Assembly (NCBI GenBank): GCA_021299465.1
Contig: JAJTHB010000004.1
Coordinates: 1-42,557 of the forward strand
DNA from: Rickettsiales bacterium
GTDB lineage: Bacteria; Pseudomonadota; Alphaproteobacteria; Rickettsiales; SXRF01
Direction: 5' to 3'
DNA length: 42,557 nt
Under the pieces are notes generated by a model. The model did not search any database. It was not told the origin of the DNA and saw only the letters and a program-made list of their open reading frames with translations. The first letter of the stretch is position 1, and every line of letters starts with the position of its first letter. Both the position numbers and the translations under genes were made by a program. Positions 8,066-16,109 of this stretch are shown piece by piece.

Positions 8066-8788
8066 ATGAATCAAAAATCATCTACTGCACAGATACTTAG
8101 CAACCACATGCTGTTTGAAAACCAGCCAGTGCTGCTGGGTATGCTTGCACCGCATGTAAAGACCAAGTCGTTTGATAAAGATGATGTCGTAGTGCGGCAT
8201 GGTGATGCAGCGGATAGTCTCTGGCTCGTAATTTCAGGCTGGGTGAAACTCATGCGGCAAACGCCTGATGGCAAAGAGAGCATTATTGGTTTGTGTACTG
8301 CAGGTGATGTATTCGGTGAGGCCGCATTATTCCCACACGCCAATTATCCCTACACGGCAGAAGTAGTGGACGATAGTGCAGAGTTGATAGCTATTTCATC
8401 AACAACGATTCGTGCGCTGGTGGCAAAGGAAACCTCTGTTTCCAGCCACATCATGGCACTGTTAAACGACCGCACCTCGCAAGCACAACTTAAGTTAGAA
8501 CAAATGACGACAATGTCGGCTGCGCAGCGGCTTGGCTGTTTTTTACTGCGGCTTTGTCATACTCAGGCAAATGGCGCTAAGACGCTGCAAATACCCATTG
8601 AGAAACATATTCTAGCCGCCTATTTAGGGATGAAGCCTGAAACACTTTCTCGCACCCAGCAACAGCTTAAACCGGTTGGAATTTCGGTTGAAGGGCATGA
8701 TATCACCATCGGCAATATCGAGAAGCTACGAGAATTCGTCTGTAATAGCTGCTCAGAGTCCGGCAGTTGTGATATTGATAGGGATTAG
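8066..8788 (+). CDS. Crp/Fnr-family transcriptional regulator without N-terminal Fe-S cysteines
   Basis: 240 residues from the ATG at 8066 (MNQKSS); the in-frame ATG at 7994 would add a 24-residue tail of no family character. A cyclic-nucleotide-binding-like beta-roll (~20-135) with GDVFGEAALF precedes the dimer helix and a winged helix-turn-helix. The recognition helix contains ETLSR, and the E-S-R trio is what FNR/FixK proteins use to read TTGAT half-sites. The N-terminal four-cysteine cluster of oxygen-sensing FNR is absent, so FixK- or Dnr/NnrR-like signalling is more likely. The C-terminus carries an odd cysteine-rich tail, CNSCSESGSC. Boxes matching its expected specificity occur at 9897-9924 and 18232-18245. 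Its stop overlaps the convergent gene by 4 bp. Confidence 0.88.
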   Translation: MNQKSSTAQILSNHMLFENQPVLLGMLAPHVKTKSFDKDDVVVRHGDAADSLWLVISGWVKLMRQTPDGKESIIGLCTAGDVFGEAALFPHANYPYTAEVVDDSAELIAISSTTIRALVAKETSVSSHIMALLNDRTSQAQLKLEQMTTMSAAQRLGCFLLRLCHTQANGAKTLQIPIEKHILAAYLGMKPETLSRTQQQLKPVGISVEGHDITIGNIEKLREFVCNSCSESGSCDIDRD

Positions 8789-9204
8789 CTCGAGAGTACA
8801 TTCTCAAGCGCTTGGCTTAACTGCCCGCTTTCAGCCTGGTTAAACCAAGCTGCTACCAACGGATATTCAATCTCAGCTGCGACACTCCTAATAACCTGAG
8901 AAGGTAAGGTATGGCGCATCCAGGCAACGTCGTTGGAACTGCCGACAAGCAACAGCTGATCAAACCGCCTGCCTTCTGCTGCATTCACGATGGTATGCGT
9001 GAAATCATCCATGGATGCGGCAACGCACTTACCTGCTTGTGGTAATAGCGTCATATGACCATTCGCTTCCTTCTCAAAAAGCACGATCATACCGGCACAG
9101 GCAGCTACAACCCAGATACGCGGCAGAGCACTACAAGCACCGCTCTTACACTTGCCAGAACAGGCTTTGACTGGATGCAGTGAGGTAACTTTACCGCTGC
9201 ACAT
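8785..9204 (-). CDS. host-attachment-like (BaeRF-type) protein with cysteine-rich N-terminus
   Basis: 139 residues. After a Cys-rich segment (residues 1-30: ACSGKCKSGACSALPR), the body resembles the 'host attachment' family related to bacterial/archaeal eRF1-like domains: an IWVVAACAGMIVLFE strand pair corresponding to the usual WVVVAD...ARIFE, then RFDQLLLVGSS, a HTLPSQVIRSVAAEIE segment, and a C-terminal helix. The name is historical; molecular function is unclear. The start lies 3 bp after the OmpW stop in the same direction, so it is likely co-transcribed with ompW from the FNR-boxed promoter. The Cys-rich leader may bind metal or haem; that is inference. Confidence 0.6.
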   Translation of the reverse strand: MCSGKVTSLHPVKACSGKCKSGACSALPRIWVVAACAGMIVLFEKEANGHMTLLPQAGKCVAASMDDFTHTIVNAAEGRRFDQLLLVGSSNDVAWMRHTLPSQVIRSVAAEIEYPLVAAWFNQAESGQLSQALENVLSS

Positions 9205-9207
9205 ACA

Positions 9208-9837
9208 TTAAAACTTATAACCAACACCAACGCCAACCACCCACGGGTTGATATCAACATCGGCACGAATGGCGCCGTTATTGAACTTTACATCGGTATT
9301 GATCCAGATTTTTTTCACATCTACATTGAGCATCCAGTGATCATCCAGCATGTAATCCATGCCGGCCTGCAGAGCCGGGCCAAAGCTATCATCATAGTCC
9401 ACGCTCGTGACCGATGTGCCTTTATCTTCTGCGAAGAAATGCGTGTAGTTGACGCCCGCACCAAGATACGGCTTGAATTGGCCAAGATCGGTGAAATGAT
9501 ACTGTATGGTGAGCGTTGGCGGCAATAACCATACATCACCCAGATCAAGCGCACCGGCACTGCTGGTTTTCGTATTCACATCATGTGGCGTAATCGCGGC
9601 AATAAGCTCAAATGCGATATTATTGGTCACGAAATAGCTGACGTCCAATTCTGGAACTACTGATGTATCGATATCGATCTGGCTGCCGGTCACCGCACCA
9701 GAAATTTTTGCGTCCTCATCAGGAATCACGCTGATCGCACGTGCGCGAACGATAAAATCGCCAGCCTTGGGCATTTCAGCAGCAACAGCGGGCATAGCAA
9801 CGGTGTTAACAAGTAGTGCAAATAATAGCTTCTTCAT
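9208..9837 (-). CDS. ompW: OmpW-family outer membrane protein
   Basis: 209 residues with a cleavable signal peptide (MKKLLFALLVNTVAMPAVAA, cut after about residue 20). The mature part follows OmpW: early FIVRARAISVIPDE, ELDVSYFVTNNIAFELIAA, LLPPTLTIQYHF, FKPYLGAGVNYTHFF, FGPALQAGMDY, and a terminal aromatic strand ending VGVGVGYKF, whose last Phe is the usual outer-membrane assembly signal. OmpW proteins form small eight-stranded beta-barrels for hydrophobic solutes and are commonly FNR-controlled. Two abutting FNR-type boxes lie 60-87 bp upstream, consistent with that regulation. Confidence 0.93.
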   Translation of the reverse strand: MKKLLFALLVNTVAMPAVAAEMPKAGDFIVRARAISVIPDEDAKISGAVTGSQIDIDTSVVPELDVSYFVTNNIAFELIAAITPHDVNTKTSSAGALDLGDVWLLPPTLTIQYHFTDLGQFKPYLGAGVNYTHFFAEDKGTSVTSVDYDDSFGPALQAGMDYMLDDHWMLNVDVKKIWINTDVKFNNGAIRADVDINPWVVGVGVGYKF

Positions 9838-9896
9838 GATGTAGTCCTTTTAGTTATTTTCGAGTTCATGCCTACAGCAAGGCATGGTTGTGTTTC

Positions 9897-9910
9897 TTGA
9901 TGTAAATCAA
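9897..9910. promoter_or_regulatory. FNR/FixK box TTGAT-N4-ATCAA (perfect)
   Basis: The sequence TTGATGTAAATCAA is an exact match to the FNR/FixK (anaerobox) consensus. It lies between divergent ompW (start 9837) and ydcH-like (start 9965), so it could control either. Its centre is about 67 bp from the ompW start codon, which suits a class II activation position (about -41) for a short leader. Confidence 0.85.
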
Positions 9911-9924
9911 GTGATGGTGATCAA
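9911..9924. promoter_or_regulatory. second FNR/FixK-like box abutting the first (one mismatch)
   Basis: GTGATGGTGATCAA differs from TTGAT-N4-ATCAA only at the first base and starts at the very next base after the perfect box. The two sites are 14 bp centre to centre. Tandem occupancy of adjacent sites, or separate use by the two divergent promoters, is possible. Confidence 0.6.
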
Positions 9925-9964
9925 AAAAGCGTACGGTGAGGGGATAATAAACTTGGAGTAGAAC

Positions 9965-10204
9965 ATGCCACTTGAAAACCACAGCCTCATCAATGAATTC
10001 CCCGACATGCGTGAGCGTATTCATCACATGAAAATGTCAGATAATCATTTTGCGCGTCTGTTTGCCGAATATGATTCTATTGAGCATGATGTGCACCGCA
10101 TTGAGTCAGGCTCTGAAGCAGCAAGCGATGAGCGTTTGGAAGGTCTCAAGAAAAAACGCTTAAGCCTCAAGGATGAGCTATTTCGTATGCTCAAAGCGGC
10201 CTAG
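9965..10204 (+). CDS. DUF465 / YdcH-family small coiled-coil protein
   Basis: 79 residues, helical and highly charged. The pattern H-x-L-I-x-E-FPD-x-R-x-R-I-H-x-M-K near the start, DNHFARLFAEYDSIEHDVHRIE in the middle, and LKKKRLSLKDELFRML at the end are typical of the DUF465/YdcH family, which is widespread in Proteobacteria with poorly defined function. An SD-like GGAG lies 5' of the ATG. It lies opposite ompW across the double FNR box, so expression may rise at low oxygen. Its stop overlaps the ccoS stop on the other strand (10201-10204). Confidence 0.85.
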   Translation: MPLENHSLINEFPDMRERIHHMKMSDNHFARLFAEYDSIEHDVHRIESGSEAASDERLEGLKKKRLSLKDELFRMLKAA

Positions 10205-10353
10205 GATTTCGTTTCGTCGTCATCGCGCAGCATGCGATGGGGTGCGCCTTCCAGATCTTCAAACTGGCCGCTTTTCATCGCCCAGAAGAAAGCGACAAGC
10301 CCAATCAAGCCAAGCGTGAGTGCGATGGGAATGAGGTAGACGAGTACGTTCAT
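10201..10353 (-). CDS. ccoS: cbb3 oxidase assembly protein CcoS
   Basis: 50 residues, found by direct translation. Begins MNVLVYLIPIALTLGLIGLV, a single transmembrane helix, then AFFWAMKSGQFEDLEG and a charged tail ending DDDETKS. The FxWaxxxGQfdDLegpa pattern is diagnostic for CcoS/FixS. Its ATG overlaps the ccoI stop (ATGA, 10350-10353). CcoS is needed for maturation of the cbb3 oxidase, especially cofactor insertion into CcoN. It is the last gene of the fixNOQP-GHIS operon. Confidence 0.92.
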   Translation of the reverse strand: MNVLVYLIPIALTLGLIGLVAFFWAMKSGQFEDLEGAPHRMLRDDDETKS

Positions 10354-12491
10354 AATCGTCTCGCATTCAAACGCATGGCATTAGCGATGACCAGTAATGA
10401 TGAACTCGACATCGCGATCGCGGCAATGAGCGGTGTCACATAGCCGGCAACCGCGAGCGGAATGGCAATCACATTATAACCTATGGCGAGCAGAAAATTC
10501 TGTTTCACCAGTATTTGTGATAGTTTTGCTGTATTCAGGGCCGTAAGCACAGGTTGTAATGTATTGCCCTGAAATACAATATCAGCCGCACTTTGGGTGA
10601 TATCCATCGCCGTTGCAGGCGACATGGAAACCGTAGCGCTTGAAAGCGACGGCGCATCGTTTAGCCCATCCCCAACCATTAATACATTCGCGCCATGTGC
10701 TTTGAGCGCAGCAATTCTCTGGGTTTTTTCAACAGGTGTGAGTGCGCCTTCAAACGCTGTAATGCCAAGCTTTTCTGCAATATTCTTTGTTACTTCTATC
10801 CTGTCGCCGGAAAGCAGCAATGTTTTGATTCCAAAAGATTGTAGAGCATCAATCACTTCCTTTGCATCAGCGCGCAGCTCATCGGCAAATGTGAAGCGGA
10901 CGTAATGTTTTCTCTCCTCTGCCAGCCATAACTCCAACGTATTGTCTGAGTCATCCGTCAAATTTGTTGCCCAGCTTCTTTTTCCTAATTTTACTCCCGC
11001 CGCCTCAAGGCCATACCCCTGCACTTCACGCACATTCATCATCGGCGTTATATTAGGGCATGCGCGGACAAGCGCTTGTGAAAGCGGGTGTTTGCTATTG
11101 ATCGAAAGCGAGGCAGCAAGCTGTAGTTGCTCCTGCGAATGGCTGGAAGTGAGGGTTGGCTTACCCAGTGTTAGTGTCCCGGTTTTATCAAACACCGCAT
11201 GCGTAATAGTGGCGAGACGTTCAAGCGCACTGCCGCTTTTAAGCAAAATACCAGAGCGCATCAGTTTGCCGCTGGCCAACACCTGTACCACCGGAACAGC
11301 GAGGCCAAGGGCGCATGGGCAGGTGATAATGAGGACTGTTGCGGCATAGAGCAATGCCACCTGCCACGGTATACCCCCCCATAGTATCCACCCGGCAAAT
11401 GTTGCAGCAGCAAGTGCATGCACAGCAGGTGTGTACCAACTCGAAATACGATCTGCGAGGGTGACATATTTCGCCTGTGCCTGCTCCGCGGACTCCATGA
11501 GTTTGACAATTTCAGAAAGCAGCGAGCGCTCACCTGCCCTGGTCACGCGCATGGTAATAGGCGCGGCCATATTTATCGTTCCGGCGAATAGTGCCGTACC
11601 TGACATGGCCCCGCGCGGCTGGCTTTCGCCGGTAATCAGGCTGGTATCTATTTCTGTTGTGCCCGAAATTACCAAACCGTCGGCGCCAATTTTTTCGCCA
11701 GCGGCCACCATTAGCACCATGCCTTCTTTGATATCTGACAGTGGGATGGTTTCCTGCGCACCGCTTTCATGCAAAACCGTTGCAAAGCCCGTCATCATTT
11801 GCAGCAAATCATGCGCTGCGCTGCGTGCACGGCCGCGTGCCCTTGCCTCCAGATAGCGTCCGATGAGCAGGAAAAAAAGCAGCATCACGCCAGAATCGAA
11901 ATAGGAATATAACCCGCCAGTTGCTGTCTCAAACAGGCTCATCAGCGTGGCCAGAATCACCGCAACCGAAATCGGCACGTCCATATTGGTTTTTAGCGCA
12001 CGCAGCGCCTTTAATGCCGAGCGGTAAAAGGGGATGCCGCAGTAAGCGATCGCTGGAATTGCAATCGCCGCCTGCATCCAGTGAAAGAGGGTGCGTGTGG
12101 CCTCGCCCATCTCCACAGCATCACTGCTCCATAGCGGAATAGAAAACAGCATCAGATTGCCACTGGCAAAACCAGCAACGGCCAGACAGCGTAGTAAAAA
12201 CTTTTCTTCTTTTATCTCAGAAGTTTCTGCCGTAGCAGGATCAAACGGCACCGCGTGGTAGCCCATGCCGTTGATCATCTCTATCCATTTATCACCCAGT
12301 ATATTTGAGCCTTTCCATGCAATGCGCAGTCGCTTGGTGGAAAGATTGAGGCGTGCATTCTGTACCGCCGTTTGTTTTATAAGAGCATTCTCAATAATCG
12401 CGACGCACGAAGGGCAATGCATGCCCTCAACCAGCAAATTCAAACTATGCAGACCGCTTGGCTCCGTGGTGATAAAATGCGCGCTGCTCAT
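10350..12491 (-). CDS. ccoI: copper-exporting P1B-type ATPase CcoI/FixI
   Basis: 713 residues. An N-terminal heavy-metal-associated domain carries GMHCPSC (Cys26, Cys29). Transmembrane helices follow, with the TGES actuator loop (287-290), the metal-transporting CPC motif in the membrane (391-393), the phosphorylation site DKTGT (Asp435), and GDGLNDAP near the C-terminus. This is the FixI/CcoI subgroup by length and operon context; it delivers copper across the inner membrane for cbb3 oxidase maturation. The start overlaps ccoH by ATGA (12488-12491). Confidence 0.94.
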   Translation of the reverse strand: MSSAHFITTEPSGLHSLNLLVEGMHCPSCVAIIENALIKQTAVQNARLNLSTKRLRIAWKGSNILGDKWIEMINGMGYHAVPFDPATAETSEIKEEKFLLRCLAVAGFASGNLMLFSIPLWSSDAVEMGEATRTLFHWMQAAIAIPAIAYCGIPFYRSALKALRALKTNMDVPISVAVILATLMSLFETATGGLYSYFDSGVMLLFFLLIGRYLEARARGRARSAAHDLLQMMTGFATVLHESGAQETIPLSDIKEGMVLMVAAGEKIGADGLVISGTTEIDTSLITGESQPRGAMSGTALFAGTINMAAPITMRVTRAGERSLLSEIVKLMESAEQAQAKYVTLADRISSWYTPAVHALAAATFAGWILWGGIPWQVALLYAATVLIITCPCALGLAVPVVQVLASGKLMRSGILLKSGSALERLATITHAVFDKTGTLTLGKPTLTSSHSQEQLQLAASLSINSKHPLSQALVRACPNITPMMNVREVQGYGLEAAGVKLGKRSWATNLTDDSDNTLELWLAEERKHYVRFTFADELRADAKEVIDALQSFGIKTLLLSGDRIEVTKNIAEKLGITAFEGALTPVEKTQRIAALKAHGANVLMVGDGLNDAPSLSSATVSMSPATAMDITQSAADIVFQGNTLQPVLTALNTAKLSQILVKQNFLLAIGYNVIAIPLAVAGYVTPLIAAIAMSSSSLLVIANAMRLNARRL

Positions 12492-12925
12492 TTTACAATA
12501 ATCCGTTTAGATTTCTGGTAGTTTTTATCATCCACGACAGCATCTACCCGCACATGCCAAACGCCCTTGGCAGGAAAAGTAACCGGTGTTTCATCACCTT
12601 TTAATTCTACCTTAAAATCCATGCCTTGCTGTGCTGGACGGGTAATGGTGGCGGTTATTTGTGCTGGTGTTATAACGGCGCCGTTTTTGTCTTTTAGTAT
12701 GAAGGTTAGTGCGCTGTCATTATAGCGAATCTCACCTACCCAACCTAGCTCCTTCTGTTTCTTCTCGGCTTCCACCACCTGATTATAGGCGAGGCCTTTT
12801 TCATAGGGATGGTCGGTAACAACACCACTATGGGTGCGGATGGCAAGCGTCATCATTACGGCGTTCACCGAAGCAACAAAGCCAAAAAACAAGATAAAAT
12901 AAAAGGCTACGCGTTTTCCGGTCAT
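12488..12925 (-). CDS. ccoH: FixH/CcoH cbb3 oxidase assembly protein
   Basis: 145 residues. One N-terminal transmembrane helix (about 6-28) is followed by a periplasmic domain. Family features: THSGVVTDHPYEKGLAYN, then GWVGEIRY, and a terminal KGVWHVRVDAV strand region, as in FixH. Overlaps ccoG upstream and ccoI downstream by ATGA on both sides. It acts in assembly of the cbb3 complex at the inner membrane. Confidence 0.92.
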   Translation of the reverse strand: MTGKRVAFYFILFFGFVASVNAVMMTLAIRTHSGVVTDHPYEKGLAYNQVVEAEKKQKELGWVGEIRYNDSALTFILKDKNGAVITPAQITATITRPAQQGMDFKVELKGDETPVTFPAKGVWHVRVDAVVDDKNYQKSKRIIVK

Positions 12926-14301
12926 TTCGTATCGCTGACAAAAATACTATTCTCAGATGTTGTTACAGTATGGTCGGTTTCAGTGAGTTGAAACATAATC
13001 TCACTACGTGATTCAGTTTGTTTATCAGCGGTAAGAAATACGCGGAAATGACCAACCGAATTGGCAAACACAGGCAAGCTATCAACCGGAATGTCACTGC
13101 TTGCCTGAACGCGAATTTCCTGATGATTAAGCCCATGCACGCTAAGCGCATAGCGTTTATCCTCGTGATGTTTATTAATAACGGTGATGTTGTAGCCGTT
13201 GCGAATGGAACCATCGGAGAGCTTCACAAACAATGGGTTGCGGTCGTGGATGACGTTCATCTCCAGCGGTGAGCGCGTGAGCAGACTGTAGAGCATCAAA
13301 CAGCCAACGAGCGAAATAATGCCGCCATACCAAAAGGTGCGTGGGCGAAGGGGGTTGAACTTGGTTTTGCTCTCGGTGTCATAACGAATCAGGCCTTTGG
13401 GTAGCCCAATTTTATCCATTACATTATCACACGCGTCCACGCATAGACCGCAAGCAATGCATTCCATCTGCAACCCTTGCCGGATATCAATGCCCATCGG
13501 GCAGACGACGACACAGCTATCGCAATCGATGCAATGGCCGCGCCCTTGCCATGAATCACCTGCTTTATGCTTACCACGCGGCTCGCCACGTTTCTCATCA
13601 TAGGCGATAATCAGTGTATCCTTGTCGAACATGGCTGATTGAAACCGCGCATAGGGGCACATATAGGTGCAGACCTGTTCGCGAGCATATCCCGCCATAA
13701 GATAGGTAGAGCCAGTCAGTGCCAGAATCCAGCCGCCGACACTCCAGGGTACATCGAAATGAATGATCTGGTCGAATAAGGTCGGCGCATCGTTGAAATA
13801 AAAAACCCAGGCACCGCCGGTGAGCAGCGCGATCACAAGCCAAATAAGATGGGTCAGGCTAATTTTCCGGATTTTTTCGAATGTCCATTTGGATTCATCA
13901 AGTTTTTTACGCGCATTGCGATCCCCCTGCACAATACGTTCGACCCACACGAATAAATCCGTCCACACGGTTTGCGGGCAGGCATACCCACACCACACAC
14001 GGCCAAACAGCGAGGTCACGAAAAATAGCCCGACCGCTGCCAAAATTAAAATACCGGTAAGGTAATAAACCTCCTGCGGCCAGATTTCGATGCCGAAAAA
14101 ATAAGCGCGACGGCCTGGCATATCGATCAGAATCGCCTGATCAGGCGTGTGCTCCCCGCGATACCAGCGCAGCCACGGCGCACCGTAATAAACTGCAAGC
14201 AGTGAAATCATCACTGCCCATTTTGCTTTGCGAAATTTGCCCCATACACGCTTTGGGTAGATTTTTTCTTGTTTTTTGAAAAGCTGTATCGTCGCGTCCA
14301 T
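12922..14301 (-). CDS. ccoG: cbb3 oxidase accessory protein CcoG (FixG/RdxA)
   Basis: 459 residues. Several transmembrane helices precede a bis-[4Fe-4S] ferredoxin domain with CIDCDSCVVVCP and CIACGLCVDACD motifs; a further Cys pair in WCGYACPQTVW and CTYMCPYARFQ lies in the membrane part. A periplasmic Ig-like domain ends the protein. CcoG is a cupric reductase supplying Cu(I) for cbb3 assembly. The ATG at 14301 is preceded by AAGGAATTAGCAC, a good Shine-Dalgarno. It follows ccoP by 17 bp. Confidence 0.94.
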   Translation of the reverse strand: MDATIQLFKKQEKIYPKRVWGKFRKAKWAVMISLLAVYYGAPWLRWYRGEHTPDQAILIDMPGRRAYFFGIEIWPQEVYYLTGILILAAVGLFFVTSLFGRVWCGYACPQTVWTDLFVWVERIVQGDRNARKKLDESKWTFEKIRKISLTHLIWLVIALLTGGAWVFYFNDAPTLFDQIIHFDVPWSVGGWILALTGSTYLMAGYAREQVCTYMCPYARFQSAMFDKDTLIIAYDEKRGEPRGKHKAGDSWQGRGHCIDCDSCVVVCPMGIDIRQGLQMECIACGLCVDACDNVMDKIGLPKGLIRYDTESKTKFNPLRPRTFWYGGIISLVGCLMLYSLLTRSPLEMNVIHDRNPLFVKLSDGSIRNGYNITVINKHHEDKRYALSVHGLNHQEIRVQASSDIPVDSLPVFANSVGHFRVFLTADKQTESRSEIMFQLTETDHTVTTSENSIFVSDTK

Positions 14302-14318
14302 GTGCTAATTCCTTAGGC

Positions 14319-15209
14319 CTATTTTTTATTAAGTTCGGCTTCTCCCCCGCCGAGTGAATGCACATAAACAGCGATTGCCTTGATGGTATCATCGGACAGG
14401 CGCGACTCCCAATCGGGCATGACGCCGCCATACGCATTAGTCACCATATCCATGACTGCTGCGCGGCTTCCACCATAGAGCCAGATACCATCTGTTAAAT
14501 TGGGCGCGCCTAGCTCACGCTTACCCATGCCGGTATCGCCATGGCATGAGCTGCAATTATCGGCAAATAGCTTTTTTCCATGTTCATGCGTTGGTTTGAG
14601 CACGCTACCTGAAAGTGTAAGCACATAGTCAGCGACCATTTCCACTTCTTCGCGTTTTAAAATACCGTCGCGACCAAAGGCGGGCATCTGCGACATATGA
14701 GTTTGGTCATGTTTGCTGCGTATACCATATTTGATGGTGGCATAGATTTCATCGAGATGCCCCCCCCAGATCCAGTCATAATCATTAAGGTTGGGATAGC
14801 CCTTGCCGCCAGCAGCGCCCGTGCCATGGCAGGCGGCGCAGTTTTCCTTAAACATGGCTTTACCGCCAGCTATGGCAAACGTATACAATTTCGGATCGTT
14901 TTGAATTTCCTGCAGGCTTTTGCCCAAAAGCGCTTTACCCTGCTGCCCCCGCCGCTCAAGAATCTCGGCTTGCTCCTCGGCCAGTTTTTTATGCGATGTC
15001 CAGCCCGCAATACCCTGAGTATGGCCGGAAAGCGTTGGCCATGCAGGGTAAACTACCCAATAGCCCACTGCCCAGATGACGGTGATGAAAAACACCCATA
15101 GCCACCAGCGCGGCGCTGGATTGTTAAGCTCTTTCAGCCCATCCCATTCATGCCCTGTCGTTTCAACACCGGAATGTTGATCGATATCTTTTTTATCGTC
15201 ATTAGTCAT
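14319..15209 (-). CDS. ccoP: cbb3 oxidase subunit III, dihaem cytochrome c CcoP
   Basis: 296 residues from the ATG at 15209, which overlaps the ccoQ stop by 8 bp (ATGACTAA) and has GGAG about 9 bp upstream; the ORF extends to an ATG at 15242 with no matching signal. An N-terminal FixP_N region with one transmembrane helix (~35-55) is followed by two cytochrome c domains with CAACH and CSSCH haem-binding motifs and distal Met ligands in MSQMPAF and GVMPDW contexts. It carries electrons from the bc1 complex or soluble cytochrome to CcoO. Confidence 0.95.
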   Translation of the reverse strand: MTNDDKKDIDQHSGVETTGHEWDGLKELNNPAPRWWLWVFFITVIWAVGYWVVYPAWPTLSGHTQGIAGWTSHKKLAEEQAEILERRGQQGKALLGKSLQEIQNDPKLYTFAIAGGKAMFKENCAACHGTGAAGGKGYPNLNDYDWIWGGHLDEIYATIKYGIRSKHDQTHMSQMPAFGRDGILKREEVEMVADYVLTLSGSVLKPTHEHGKKLFADNCSSCHGDTGMGKRELGAPNLTDGIWLYGGSRAAVMDMVTNAYGGVMPDWESRLSDDTIKAIAVYVHSLGGGEAELNKK

Positions 15210-15357
15210 GGTTTTTATTCTCCACGAGCGGAATATGGGCATAGTTCTGCATTTGTTTTTTCACACTTGGGCGGTAGGTGCGATACGCAACCCAAAGGAA
15301 AAAAGTAAAGAAAAAGATCAGTGCGCTCGTAGGGGCGTATTCATAAATCAGGTTCAT
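15202..15357 (-). CDS. ccoQ: cbb3 oxidase subunit IV CcoQ
   Basis: 51 residues, found by direct translation between ccoO and ccoP. Starts [20 protein letters not shown], a single transmembrane helix, and continues [20 protein letters not shown] with a short charged tail. Length, one-helix topology and the YRPS..K segment fit CcoQ/FixQ. The ATG overlaps the ccoO stop (ATGA, 15354-15357), and the stop overlaps the ccoP start. CcoQ stabilises the assembled oxidase. Confidence 0.92.
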   Translation of the reverse strand: MNLIYEYAPTSALIFFFTFFLWVAYRTYRPSVKKQMQNYAHIPLVENKNHD

Positions 15358-16109
15358 GGTTTTGCCTCGCCAGACTTCACGCTGCTTAAGTTTTGATTGA
15401 GTTGATAATCCTTGATATCTGCCAGCGTGCCGAGCGTTTGCAGGTAGGCTACCAGCGCATCCATCTCGGAGACAAAATTCTTCTGCCCATCGAAATCACG
15501 CACATTCACTTTGTTGCCATAGCGCGCGATAAGCGCACTCGTATCACCGTCTAAACGTGCCTGCGCCATGGCATCGTTGTAGGCGTTTTCAATCATCTCA
15601 TCGCTGTACGGCACACCCACCACACGGTAGGTTTTCAGAAGCCTCGAAACGTTGCCGATATCCGCCCCTGCATTCATCATGAAGCGATAAGAGGGCATGA
15701 TGGATTCCGGCACCACATCGCGTGGGCGAATGAGATGCGCGACGTGCCATTCATCCGAATATTTGGCACCGACGCGCGCTAAATCCGGCCCGATGCGCTT
15801 ACTGCCCCAGAGAAACGGATGGTCATACATGCTTTCCGCCGCGAGTGAATAATGGCCATAACGCTCCACTTCATCACGCAAGGGACGAATTTGCTGGCTA
15901 TGACACGAGGAACAGTTCTCTCGGATGTAAATTTGCTGCCCTGTCAGCTCAAGCGGCGTCAGCGGACGCATACCGCTGACTTTTTCGATCGTTGTTTCAA
16001 CACGAAACAGCGGCACGATTTCTACCAATCCACCAATTGAAATCGCAACCAGAGTAAAGACAAGCAAAAGAATAGAATTTTTCTCGAGCTTCTTATGATG
16101 ATTAAGCAT
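15354..16109 (-). CDS. ccoO: cbb3 oxidase subunit II, monohaem cytochrome c CcoO
   Basis: 251 residues from the ATG at 16109, preceded by GAAGGAGG at ideal spacing; the ORF also opens from a TTG at 16127, which lies upstream of that Shine-Dalgarno and so is unlikely. An N-terminal membrane anchor (~10-30) precedes [18 protein letters not shown] with the CxxCH haem motif, then [23 protein letters not shown] and GPDLARVG, all hallmarks of FixO. Overlaps the ccoN stop by 8 bp. Confidence 0.95.
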   Translation of the reverse strand: MLNHHKKLEKNSILLLVFTLVAISIGGLVEIVPLFRVETTIEKVSGMRPLTPLELTGQQIYIRENCSSCHSQQIRPLRDEVERYGHYSLAAESMYDHPFLWGSKRIGPDLARVGAKYSDEWHVAHLIRPRDVVPESIMPSYRFMMNAGADIGNVSRLLKTYRVVGVPYSDEMIENAYNDAMAQARLDGDTSALIARYGNKVNVRDFDGQKNFVSEMDALVAYLQTLGTLADIKDYQLNQNLSSVKSGEAKP

